DNA of 16,383 nucleotides from an uncultured Ruminococcus sp. (lineage in GTDB: Bacteria > Bacillota > Clostridia > Oscillospirales > Ruminococcaceae): contig CAMNFW010000015.1 of assembly GCA_946537565.1 (NCBI GenBank), positions 1-16,383 on the forward strand, given 5' to 3'. The notes below the pieces were generated by a model, which saw only the letters and a list, made by a program, of their open reading frames with translations, did no database searches and was not told where the DNA came from. Each line of letters begins with the position of its first letter. Position 1 is the first letter of the stretch. A program made the position numbers and the translations under genes. Positions 1-6,506 of this stretch are shown here, piece after piece.

Positions 1-773
1 AATCTGCCTTTGCCGTCGCAGATCAATTTTCCGTTTTTGAATTCCAGCCAGTATTCCCAGGATTCATAACTGGAGGAATCGTATTCTGCCACATATGACA
101 CATTTGCAAAATATTGTCCTTCAACTTCAGTAATACCGAGGAAAGCGTTTTCGCATTCCCATAAGCCGATAAATTCTTCATCAGCCCCTCTTCCGTCGTC
201 ACCTAAACCGCCTTCACCGAACAGCTTGACAAAATGGGGTGACGCACCATTTCCAGCATAGAGATCGGTCTTATACTCGCTGCCGTCATCGACAAAGCCC
301 AGCTTATATTTACCGTCATCGCCGTTGAGGAAATACCAGTGAATGGCGGAATCCTCGATTATTTCCTCCTCATAGCTGACAGTGCCTTGAGCTTCGATAT
401 TTCCCGAAGCATAATAAGTCTCAAATTTACCGTCAGCGGTAATATGGATATAGGCAGCGGAAGGGTCGCCGTCGATATACCAGTAACCTGCAATGCTTGA
501 AAAATCCTTGTTTTTGTCAACAGAAGAAGGCTCAGTTTTAGATTCAGCGGAAGCTCCGGTTAACGCAGCGGCAGTTGGAGCAGTGGAAGCTGGAGCAGCA
601 GAAGTTGAAGTTATGTCAGAGATGGTGGTATTTTCAGTAATGTCAGCAGCAGTTGAAGGTGATTGAGTTTCAGTGGCAAGCTTGTCAGAATTCTGGGAGC
701 TGGCACTATTGACACCGCAGGCAGTCAGCAGCAAAGCAGCGGCGGCAAGAGAGGTAAACAAAAAGACTTTCAT
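1..773 (-). CDS. Lipoprotein with Thr/Ala/Ser-rich linker and beta-rich domain (C-terminus outside window)
   Basis: Start ATG at 773-771 has a strong ribosome site AGGAGG at 782-787. The frame stays open to the window edge (257 codons), so the end is missing. A lipoprotein signal peptide is visible: MKVFLF, a hydrophobic run, then lipobox LTAC with Cys19 as the likely lipid-bearing residue. Residues about 20-88 are a low-complexity Ser/Thr/Ala/Pro linker. After that comes a Gly/Tyr/Trp/Asp-rich region (GYWYIDGDPSAAYIHITADG) that alternates polar and aromatic residues as beta-barrel or lipocalin-like domains do. A second similar stretch (FIGLWECENAF, ending at LICDGKGR) suggests a repeat. I do not recognise the family. 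It likely sits on the outer face of the membrane. It is monocistronic at its 5' side, with its own promoter just beyond the terminator of the neighbouring metal operon. Confidence 0.8.
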   Translation of the reverse strand, partial: MKVFLFTSLAAAALLLTACGVNSASSQNSDKLATETQSPSTAADITENTTISDITSTSAAPASTAPTAAALTGASAESKTEPSSVDKNKDFSSIAGYWYIDGDPSAAYIHITADGKFETYYASGNIEAQGTVSYEEEIIEDSAIHWYFLNGDDGKYKLGFVDDGSEYKTDLYAGNGASPHFVKLFGEGGLGDDGRGADEEFIGLWECENAFLGITEVEGQYFANVSYVAEYDSSSYESWEYWLEFKNGKLICDGKGR

Positions 774-806
774 ATCCCAAGCCTCCTATTCTAATATTCA
801 ATTAAT

Positions 807-836
807 ATTATAACATTGTCAATATATATATGTCAA
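807..836 (-). promoter_or_regulatory. Sigma-A promoter of the truncated lipoprotein gene
   Basis: On the minus strand TTGACA (836-831) and TATAAT (812-807) are separated by 18 bases, with an extended -10 TG (tgtTATAAT). Both boxes match the consensus exactly. The promoter lies 34 bases or more upstream of the start codon. Confidence 0.8.
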
Positions 837-839
837 GAC

Positions 840-870
840 AAAAAAAGCACTCCGGAAAATTCCGGAATGC
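840..870 (-). terminator. Rho-independent terminator of the metal transport operon
   Basis: Read on the minus strand, GCATTCCGGA, loop ATTT and TCCGGAGTGC form a 10-bp stem with one G-T pair, followed by seven T residues (846-840). It lies 6 bases after the stop codon of the last operon gene. Confidence 0.9.
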
Positions 871-876
871 AAGAGT

Positions 877-1410
877 TTAGGATTCAAGAATATGAGCGTT
901 TTGCAATTGAACGTAGGTGTTATAGCCTTCTTTATAGTAGTTGAATTTTCCGGCAATGGTAATTTCAGTGTTGATCTCGGGATAATCATCCGGGTAAGAA
1001 TAATCTCCGTCCAGTACAAATTCAATGCCCTGACTGCAGCAGGCAGTGGCATCGTTTACAAGAACGGCGAAATACTCATTTCCGGTCTGAGGGTCCTGAA
1101 AGTAACTGAAAGGACCTCTGACCTTGACAGTTTTGCCCACATAATTATCCGAGGTATAAACCATGTCATAAACAGTTGCATAAACAACACTTGAACTCAT
1201 ATTAGTGAGATCGACATCATAGCCGGAGCTGTTATAGGCATTTTCAGATTTGAATTTTTCCGGGTCAGCGGAAGGAGTTTCAGCAGATTCTGAACTGTAC
1301 TGAGCAGCAATTTCATCAACAGTTGAGGTATTGCCGCAGCCAGTCAGCAAAAGTGCAGCCAAAGCTGAGAGTAAGAGGGCTTTTCCGGTTTTCGGCATAG
1401 TATTATTCAT
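877..1410 (-). CDS. Small lipoprotein with OB-like domain and Cys-Cys motif, paralog 2
   Basis: This 177-residue lipoprotein has lipobox LLTGC (Cys25), a short polar linker, then a conserved domain from about residue 65 (DVDLTNMSSS) to the end. The domain has a beta-rich pattern like small OB folds: VGKTVKVRG, YFQDP, YFAVLVNDATACCSQGIEF (Cys124-Cys125), YPDDYPE, ITIAGKF. The next gene upstream (1410-1913) is a clear paralog with the same blocks. The start codon overlaps that gene's stop by one base (TAATG), and the ribosome site AAGGAG is at 1423-1428. As the last gene of a metal ABC transporter operon, it is probably an extracytoplasmic metal-binding or handover partner; the adjacent cysteines could be ligands. 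That role is inference from context. I know no characterised function for the family. Confidence 0.85.
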   Translation of the reverse strand: MNNTMPKTGKALLLSALAALLLTGCGNTSTVDEIAAQYSSESAETPSADPEKFKSENAYNSSGYDVDLTNMSSSVVYATVYDMVYTSDNYVGKTVKVRGPFSYFQDPQTGNEYFAVLVNDATACCSQGIEFVLDGDYSYPDDYPEINTEITIAGKFNYYKEGYNTYVQLQNAHILES

Positions 1411-1913
1411 TATTCATCATGCTCCTTGTTAGGTACGATTTCCGCATCAATAAGCTGAGGATAGTTAACGAAGTATTCCTCATATGAGCTGAAGGTGCCG
1501 GTGACAGTGATAAGGCTGCCGGGTTCGGGAAAATCATCAGGATATTTATGTTCACCGGTAAGAATGAACTCAATACCCTGACTGCAGCAAGCAGCGGCAT
1601 CGGGAATAAAGACTGAGAAATAATCTTTGCCGGCAGGGTCCTGATAGTAGGTGAAATTTCCTTCAGCACGAACAGTTTTTCCGATGTATCTGTCAGGGTT
1701 CTGGGTCATATCAAATATCTGTCCGTACATCATGTTGGCATTGAGCTGAGTAAGGTCTATATCGAAGCCGTCATTAGCAAGGGAAGCGAAATAATCATCT
1801 GCTTCGGGATCCTGGGTAGTTTCCTGAGATGTATCTGAACTGGAAGAAGCCTGATTACCGCAGCCGTTCAGAAGCAGGCAGCAGGCGGTAAGAATGAAGG
1901 CATATTTTTTCAT
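1410..1913 (-). CDS. Small lipoprotein with OB-like domain and Cys-Cys motif, paralog 1
   Basis: 167 residues: signal peptide with lipobox LNGC (Cys18), Ser/Thr/Glu linker to about residue 45, then the same domain as the following gene: DIDLTQLNANMMYGQIFDM, YIGKTVRAEGNFTYYQDP, DAAACCSQGIEF (Cys109-Cys110), YPDDFPE, ITVTGTFSSYEE. The two copies share most residues in these blocks and differ freely in the linkers, so they arose by duplication and are held by selection on the domain. ATG overlaps the stop of the permease gene in an ATGA arrangement (1910-1913), which points to translational coupling. A role with the transporter outside the membrane is inferred from this coupling; the substrate is not known. 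Confidence 0.87.
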   Translation of the reverse strand: MKKYAFILTACCLLLNGCGNQASSSSDTSQETTQDPEADDYFASLANDGFDIDLTQLNANMMYGQIFDMTQNPDRYIGKTVRAEGNFTYYQDPAGKDYFSVFIPDAAACCSQGIEFILTGEHKYPDDFPEPGSLITVTGTFSSYEEYFVNYPQLIDAEIVPNKEHDE

Positions 1914-2755
1914 GTCTTATTCCTCCCTGTGAAAGCTGAGATTATCCAGAACAGGAAGAATACAGACATATCAGCGATAACGATAGTTGAGCCGACCGGT
2001 GTTGAATAAAGAATAGAAAGGATAATACCGACGGCAGCGCAGATCACAGATATGACAGCCGAACAGAGAATAACACCCTTGAAGCTTTTAAAGAGTCTCA
2101 TGGCAGAAAGAGCCGGGAAGATGATAAGTGCAGATATAAGCAGGGAGCCAACCAGATTCATAGCGAGAACAATGATAAGAGCGGTGATAACAGCGATCAG
2201 GAGATTGTACTTATTTACAGGAATACCTGTAGCTCTGGAGAAATTTTCATCGAAGGTAACGCTGAAAATTTTGTTGTAAAACAGCACGAACACAGCGATC
2301 ACTATAACAGCCATTATCACGCACATCAGAACATCAGAACGTTTGAGTGTGAGGATAGAAGTTGAACCGAAAAGGGTGCTGCAAACATCGGCTGAAATAT
2401 TTGACGAAGTAGGGAAACGGTTCATGAGCATATAGCCGATAGCCAGCGCACCGACAGAGATCATAGCAACGGCAGCGTCTCCTTTTATCTTAGTATTCTG
2501 ACCGGTTCTGAGAAGCAGGACAGCAGCGATGACGGTGACTGGGATAATAATGATCATTCTGTCCGTAAGACCAACGACAGCTGCAACAGCCATTGCACCG
2601 AAGGCAACATGAGACAGACCGTCGCCGATGAAAGAGAATCTTTTAAGCACCAGCGTAACGCCCAGCAGTGAAGAGCAAAGAGCGATCAGCAGTCCGACAA
2701 CGAAAGCATAGCGGACAAATGGAAAGCTGAAATATTCTTTAAGAGTATCAAGCAT
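1910..2755 (-). CDS. znuB: Metal ABC transporter permease (ABC-3 / ZnuB family)
   Basis: 281 residues, the normal size for the ABC-3 permeases that import zinc, manganese or iron. The protein is a series of hydrophobic segments (about eight). Family features visible are the N-terminal YFSFPFVRYAFVVGLLIALCSSLLG segment region, the block RFSFIGDGLSHVAFGAMA (about residues 39-56), which is the typical GDGLSH motif, and the late segment VGSLLISALIIFPALSA. It forms the membrane channel with the ATPase encoded just upstream. The gene overlaps the ATPase gene by 8 bases and the following lipoprotein by 4. Zinc is the likeliest substrate but manganese or iron cannot be ruled out from sequence. Confidence 0.93.
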   Translation of the reverse strand: MLDTLKEYFSFPFVRYAFVVGLLIALCSSLLGVTLVLKRFSFIGDGLSHVAFGAMAVAAVVGLTDRMIIIIPVTVIAAVLLLRTGQNTKIKGDAAVAMISVGALAIGYMLMNRFPTSSNISADVCSTLFGSTSILTLKRSDVLMCVIMAVIVIAVFVLFYNKIFSVTFDENFSRATGIPVNKYNLLIAVITALIIVLAMNLVGSLLISALIIFPALSAMRLFKSFKGVILCSAVISVICAAVGIILSILYSTPVGSTIVIADMSVFFLFWIISAFTGRNKT

Positions 2756-3464
2756 GATTATTTTCCTCCGAATCCAGGAAGGACTTTCCTATACTTGTTT
2801 TGAGGTAGTCCGATTTTTTACCGAAGAAGAGCTGTTTTTTGCTGATATGCAGGATATGGGAGGCATACTGAACAGCAGCATGGATATCATGGGATACCAT
2901 AATAATAGTGATACCCTGTTTATTCAGCTTAGCGATAAGCTCATACATTTCATTCTGAGCTTTCGGGTCGAGACCGGTAACAGGCTCATCGAGGAGCAGC
3001 ATTTTTCTTGTAGCACAAAGGGCACGGGCGAGGAGAACTCTTTGCTGCTGACCGCCGGAGAGTTCTCTGTAGCATTTATCAGCGAGGTCGTCGATGCCAA
3101 GGAGTTTCATAGTGCTGGCACAGAGTTTTTTTTCTTCTTTATTATAGAATGGGCGCAGACCGGTTTTAGACAGGCAGCCGGACTGAACGATCTCTTTGAC
3201 AGATGCAGGGAAATCACGCTGAACGGGAGTTTGCTGAGGGAGATAACCAATCTCACCGGCAGAGAATCCGCTGCACCATTTAATTTCGCCGCTGACCTGA
3301 TGTTTAAGGCCAAGCAGAGCTTTAATAAGGGTGCTTTTACCGGAACCGTTTTCACCGAGGATACACAAGTAGTCGCCTGTGCTGACGGTAAAATCGAGAC
3401 CTTCTGTAACGATGCCGTCCTCATAGCCGAGGGCAGCGTTTCTGCAAATTATCTGTTCACTCAT
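2748..3464 (-). CDS. znuC: Metal ABC transporter ATP-binding protein (ZnuC-like)
   Basis: 238 residues with all ABC ATPase motifs intact: Walker A GENGSGKST (37-45), Q-loop around YLPQQTP (Gln77/78), signature LSGGQQQR (135-142), Walker B MLLLDEP (155-161), D-loop GLDP (164-167) and H-loop SHD (His192). The PQQTPVQRDFPASVKEIV stretch is typical of ZnuC/TroB-type importers. It powers uptake through the permease encoded next. ATG at 3464-3462 overlaps the stop of the binding-protein gene in an ATGA, so translation is likely coupled. Confidence 0.95.
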   Translation of the reverse strand: MSEQIICRNAALGYEDGIVTEGLDFTVSTGDYLCILGENGSGKSTLIKALLGLKHQVSGEIKWCSGFSAGEIGYLPQQTPVQRDFPASVKEIVQSGCLSKTGLRPFYNKEEKKLCASTMKLLGIDDLADKCYRELSGGQQQRVLLARALCATRKMLLLDEPVTGLDPKAQNEMYELIAKLNKQGITIIMVSHDIHAAVQYASHILHISKKQLFFGKKSDYLKTSIGKSFLDSEENNHA

Positions 3465-4426
3465 TTCAATGCCTCTTTCAGGACTTCAAGATTATTTTCC
3501 ATGATAGATAAATAGGTCATGCCGTTTTTGATATCGTCATCCGAGATAGACTGGGCGGAATTAAGAACGGCTATATTCTGGGATTTGCTTGTGGTATTAT
3601 CTATAACAGCTTCTGCAATTGAGCTGTCTGAGCCTTCGATAGTAAAGATAGTGCTGACATTAAGCTCATCGACTTTTTTAGCGAGGAAAGCGATGGTATT
3701 GAAGCTGGCTTCTGTTTCTGCTGAACAGCCGGAGAATGCGGCATAGTAGTCAAGACCGTAGTCGTTCACCAGATATAGAAATGGGAAGCGGTCAGCGAAT
3801 ATCAGGGTATTTTCAGTTTTAGCGCTTAAGGTATCACGATAGCTTTTATCGAGAGCATCGAGTTTTGAGATATAATTCTCGCAGCCGCTGTTGAAGGCAG
3901 CGGACTTATCCGGCAGACGGCTGCTGAGTTTATTGTTTATTTCGGAGCAGCACTGTTCAGCGGCATTAAGGGAGAGCCAGATATGTTCATCATAGGCTTC
4001 ATCTTCCTCTTCTTCATCTGAAGGTTCCATACCTTCCTTTTCCTCTTCGAGGAGCTTGTTGGAATCGTTGATGCAGTCGAGCAGACTGATAACTGTCATA
4101 TCATCGTTAACAGCCTCATCGAGAGCGGCATTGACCCATTCATCTGACTCACCGCCAACGTAAATGAACATATCGCAGCCGGAGATACGGATCATATCAT
4201 CAGCGCCGGGCTGGTAATTATGCAGATCAGCGCCGTTGTTCAGGAGATATGAAACATTGATATTTTCCTGATCGCCGACAATTTCAGTTACCCAATCGTA
4301 AATTGGGTACACAGTACAAATAATATTGAATTTTTCATTTTGGGCAGATTCAGGAGCTGAGCAGCCGGTGAGAGAAGAAGCAGCGATAATAGTGGCAGCA
4401 GCAATAGAAAGAATAGCTTTCTTCAT
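3461..4426 (-). CDS. znuA: Metal ABC transporter substrate-binding lipoprotein (ZnuA/TroA family)
   Basis: 321 residues from ATG 4426, chosen because AAGGAGG lies at 4432-4438 and the protein then begins with a clean lipoprotein signal (MKKAILSIAA, lipobox LTGC, Cys22). An in-frame ATG at 4489 would put a polar tail before the signal and lies on the operator. Cluster A-I features: VYPIYDWVTEIVGD, LHNYQPGADDM (His69), acidic loop 127-147 (EEEKEG to DEEEEDEAYDE), DEHIWLSL (His148), ADRFPFLYLVNDYGLDYY and FSGCSAETEASFNTI. The third metal ligand, His in classic ZnuA, appears to be Asp212. The acidic loop sits where ZnuA proteins carry a His-rich loop. It captures metal outside the membrane and hands it to the permease. 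First gene of the operon. Confidence 0.92.
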   Translation of the reverse strand: MKKAILSIAAATIIAASSLTGCSAPESAQNEKFNIICTVYPIYDWVTEIVGDQENINVSYLLNNGADLHNYQPGADDMIRISGCDMFIYVGGESDEWVNAALDEAVNDDMTVISLLDCINDSNKLLEEEKEGMEPSDEEEEDEAYDEHIWLSLNAAEQCCSEINNKLSSRLPDKSAAFNSGCENYISKLDALDKSYRDTLSAKTENTLIFADRFPFLYLVNDYGLDYYAAFSGCSAETEASFNTIAFLAKKVDELNVSTIFTIEGSDSSIAEAVIDNTTSKSQNIAVLNSAQSISDDDIKNGMTYLSIMENNLEVLKEALK

Positions 4427-4439
4427 ATTATCCTCCTTG

Positions 4440-4461
4440 TTCCTGTGATACATGACAGGAA
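4440..4461. repeat. Inverted repeat in leader of the metal operon
   Basis: TTCCTGT (4440-4446) and ACAGGAA (4455-4461) form a perfect 7-bp inverted repeat around an 8-base centre. It lies between the predicted transcription start and the ribosome site. It could fold as an mRNA hairpin or be a second protein site; nothing decides between them. Confidence 0.45.
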
Positions 4462-4473
4462 TAAAACTAAAAT

Positions 4474-4488
4474 TGATAATCATTTTCA
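4474..4488 (-). promoter_or_regulatory. Fur-family operator (7-1-7 inverted repeat)
   Basis: Plus strand TGATAAT-C-ATTTTCA matches the classic 7-1-7 Fur-family box TGATAATnATTATCA at all but one position. It begins 8 bases after the -10 box of the metal operon, so a bound repressor would cover the start site. The half-site sequence is closer to the Fur form than to the Bacillus Zur form (TCGTAAT), but specificity in this lineage is not settled by that. Confidence 0.75.
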
Positions 4489-4495
4489 TTTTTTG

Positions 4496-4524
4496 ATTAT
4501 ATCACATTAAATATGAATTGTCAA
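4496..4524 (-). promoter_or_regulatory. Consensus sigma-A promoter of the metal operon
   Basis: Minus strand TTGACA (4524-4519), 17 bases, TATAAT (4501-4496), with extended -10 TGa. Both boxes and the spacer are perfect consensus, which fits a strong promoter that is held down by the operator directly downstream. Confidence 0.88.
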
Positions 4525-4745
4525 GTAGCGGCAATGAAATTTTTTATGAAAATGAAGTGAAAATTCACAGGCGTTCATGCGGTGATCGCAGTAAAGAAGC
4601 GGAAGAGACAGAACAAGGACGGGCGGCGAATGCCGCCCATAAATTCAGCCATAAAGTCTGAATAAAGACTATGCGCCCGCACAAGGCGGGCGCAGCACTA
4701 AAAACTAAATCTGCCGGCAGGAATGTGCTGAAATTGAACGAAACA

Positions 4746-4774
4746 TTGAAAACAGCTTAATTTAATGCTATAAT
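4746..4774 (+). promoter_or_regulatory. Sigma-A promoter of the small membrane protein gene
   Basis: TTGAAA (4746-4751), 17-base spacer, TATAAT (4769-4774) with extended -10 TGc. It is 51 bases upstream of the start codon. Confidence 0.8.
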
Positions 4775-4825
4775 AAAAATATAGGTATAAGATGTCAATA
4801 GCGATTTCAGGTATGGGGTGAGATT

Positions 4826-5209
4826 ATGAAACCGGAAAGCAGTACGATCAAAGCCGGAGCAGTTGTATTTACACTTCTTGCGGTGTTATTTTTTTTAATG
4901 CAGGCATGGGGAGAAAGATATAGTGATATAGTAGTTGTGTTGATAAACTTATGTGTTGGCAGTGGAATAAAGGCAGCAAGTCTGTGGCTGAGTTATCTTA
5001 GCGGCTGTGAAGATTTATCACAGGTATCAGCAGTATGTCTGGGCATCAGCGGATTTTTGATGATTATAGTGATGATCATAGTATTTGCCGGAGGATTTGG
5101 AGCAGCATTTTTTTGTCTGGTATTTTTTGGCATATCGGTGGCAGTGGTATTTGTGATAGATCTGATCGTATTCATAGGTGTGAAAATTGCGGAGAAGTTC
5201 AATAATTAA
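4826..5209 (+). CDS. Small integral membrane protein, unknown function
   Basis: 127 residues, start supported by GGGGTGA around 4815-4821. Four hydrophobic segments can be drawn: about 10-27, 35-57, 68-88 and 91-118. The N-terminus is short and polar (MKPESST) and the end is charged (KIAEKFNN). There are no charged catalytic residues or known motifs. It is preceded by its own promoter and followed, 128 bases later, by another promoter, so it seems to be transcribed alone or with weak readthrough into the decayed lipoprotein gene. I do not recognise the family. Confidence 0.7.
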   Translation: MKPESSTIKAGAVVFTLLAVLFFLMQAWGERYSDIVVVLINLCVGSGIKAASLWLSYLSGCEDLSQVSAVCLGISGFLMIIVMIIVFAGGFGAAFFCLVFFGISVAVVFVIDLIVFIGVKIAEKFNN

Positions 5210-5252
5210 AAGCACGGTAAAAGGTTAAAAATTATGATTTATTTCATATCCC

Positions 5253-5281
5253 TTGACTTTTGCAATGATATATTATATAAT
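5253..5281 (+). promoter_or_regulatory. Sigma-A promoter of the decayed lipoprotein gene
   Basis: TTGACT (5253-5258), 17 bases, TATAAT (5276-5281). It is intact although the gene behind it is broken, which suggests the decay is recent. Confidence 0.75.
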
Positions 5282-5337
5282 GAATAATAAAATAGTATCT
5301 TATATAATAAGCTTAATTGTAAAATTGAGGGATTAAT

Positions 5338-5891
5338 ATGACATCATTAAGATAGACATTTACTTCAGTTGTTTTAACGGCTGTGGCTGCAGCTTCTGTA
5401 CTTTCATTTAGCTCCTGCAATGGTGAAGATCCAATGGCTCCTGCAAATCTGGAAATACATGATTCATATGCAGAGATAAGTGACGCTGACAACGAAATGG
5501 CAGAGCTTGTTATGGAGGGAGTTATTACAAATAACTTAGAGCAAAAGATAATAAGCTACAATGATTTGCCGTATCTTACTATTGACGGTGAAAAGATTGA
5601 GACTACATATGAGCCTGTAGACTCTGAGGATTAAGATAAGGTTGAACCTGGCAAAAGCGTAGTTTATAGTGTGGAGTATGTGTTTGATCCGAATGTTGAT
5701 CACGAGTGGAAATTCGGATACAGCGATAATACCGTTATCAGCGGAATGGAGATTATGTCTGCATTAAAGAAGCTATGAGAAGTTATGAAGGCAAAAGTCC
5801 TGTATCTATGGAAGAGATCGAGGCAGTGGAAGAAGAGCAAAAAAAGAAATTTCAAGAGTTTGAAAAGAGCGAGAAGGAAAAGAATTTATAA
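5338..5891 (+). pseudogene. Decayed lipoprotein gene (two in-frame stops and a one-base deletion)
   Basis: ATG at 5338 follows a good ribosome site (GAGGGA, 5327-5332). Codon 6 is TAG (5353-5355), inside the signal peptide. The frame continues through a hydrophobic stretch to FSSC (codon 27), then a polar domain. A TAA at 5632-5634 (codon 99) interrupts it, after which the same frame goes on with DKVEPGKSVVYSVEYVF. Near 5744-5747 (ggaatgg) one A seems lost: restoring it joins NTVISG to NGDYVCIKEAMRSYEG and a charged tail ending KEKNL at TAA 5889-5891. The repaired protein would be 184 residues. ITNNLEQKIISYNDLPYLTIDG and EPGKSVVYSVEYVF look like an Ig-like lipoprotein domain (DUF4352 type), which is a guess. 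Residues 16 to 98 could still be made from an internal start at 5383, but without a proper signal peptide. Confidence 0.8.
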
Positions 5892-5983
5892 AGCGTTAAA
5901 GCGGAAACAGCGGTTAATATCAGGTTAGGCTGAGATATGAAGGAAAGTTTACGGTGAAGTGCTGAATTTGAAGGAATACAGTT

Positions 5984-6448
5984 ATGAATATAGTTTTGAG
6001 AAATGTAGTAATTGAGGATTATGATCTGATCTATCAGCTATGGAACAGCACAGAACAGTCAAAGCGTGCGCTGAATCCTGTTGATGACAGCAGAGAGGGT
6101 ATTGAAAAATACCTGAAACGCAATCCGACCACCTGTTTTTTAGCCTATGACAGTGACTCTGAGAATAATTCCATAGCAGGTGTAATTCTTACCGGTCATG
6201 ATGGCAGGCGGGCAATTGTGCATCATTTGTGTGTACATCCGGATTTCCGCCGCCTGGGAATTGCCGGCAGGCTTGTGCATACAGCGGAGGAAGCTCTGCG
6301 TAAAGAAGGCATAACAAAGATATTTGGCCTTGTATTTAAGGACAATGAGCCTGCTAATTGCTTCTGGGAAGCTGAAGGTTATACTCTTCGCACAAACTTG
6401 AACTACCGCAATAAAAGTCTTGATGAGAATGTTCCCCAGGGAGAATAA
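5984..6448 (+). CDS. GNAT family N-acetyltransferase
   Basis: 154 residues, the usual GNAT size. Ribosome site AAGGA at 5971-5975. The acetyl-CoA binding motif is VHPDFRRLGIAGRLV (84-98), matching the R-x-x-G-x-A/G pattern. The C-terminal motif NEPANCFWEAEGY (121-133) is the N-x-x-A-x-x-F/Y...GY block of RimI-like enzymes. The protein would transfer an acetyl group from acetyl-CoA to an amine; the substrate is not readable. It lies 92 bases after the decayed lipoprotein gene and converges on the amidase gene at a shared terminator. Confidence 0.9.
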   Translation: MNIVLRNVVIEDYDLIYQLWNSTEQSKRALNPVDDSREGIEKYLKRNPTTCFLAYDSDSENNSIAGVILTGHDGRRAIVHHLCVHPDFRRLGIAGRLVHTAEEALRKEGITKIFGLVFKDNEPANCFWEAEGYTLRTNLNYRNKSLDENVPQGE

Positions 6449-6470
6449 TCAGGCTTTAATAATAATCAGC

Positions 6471-6505
6471 AAAATGCAGAGCCTTTCACAACTCTGCATT
6501 TTTTT
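6471..6505. terminator. Bidirectional terminator between acetyltransferase and amidase genes
   Basis: ATGCAGAG (6474-6481) pairs with CTCTGCAT (6492-6499) around a 10-base loop and is followed by seven T on the plus strand (6499-6505). The stem extends as AAAA/TTTT, giving a shorter T-run for the minus strand. Confidence 0.88.
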
Positions 6506-6506
6506 G

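Larger units (their letters stand above)
4490..4825. other. Intergenic stretch between divergent promoters with two GC-rich hairpins
   Basis: No coding frame is convincing here. It holds the metal operon promoter at its left and the promoter of the membrane-protein gene at its right (4746-4774). Between them are two strong hairpins: GGGCGGC/GCCGCCC at 4621-4638 with loop GAAT, and TGCGCCCGC/GCGGGCGCA at 4672-4694 with a 5-base loop. Weaker overlapping repeats (ATTCAG/CTGAAT, AGTCT/AGACT) lie between them. Neither strong hairpin is followed by a T-run on either strand. Confidence 0.6.

Noticed and set aside
2754..3515. Long plus-strand open frame opposite the ABC ATPase gene
   Set aside because: It is an antisense shadow: the minus strand carries a full set of ABC ATPase motifs, and the plus frame has no ribosome site or recognisable domain.
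4427..4489. Longer start for the metal-binding protein at 4489
   Set aside because: It would place polar residues before the lipoprotein signal and lies across the Fur-type box and the expected transcription start. AAGGAGG fits the 4426 start.
4621..4694. Terminators between the metal operon and the membrane protein gene
   Set aside because: Both flanking genes are transcribed away from this region, and neither hairpin has a T-run on either strand.
5353..5634. Programmed readthrough or selenocysteine at the internal stops of the lipoprotein gene
   Set aside because: The stops are TAG and TAA, not TGA, no stem-loop is evident after them, and a frameshift follows as well. Decay is simpler.
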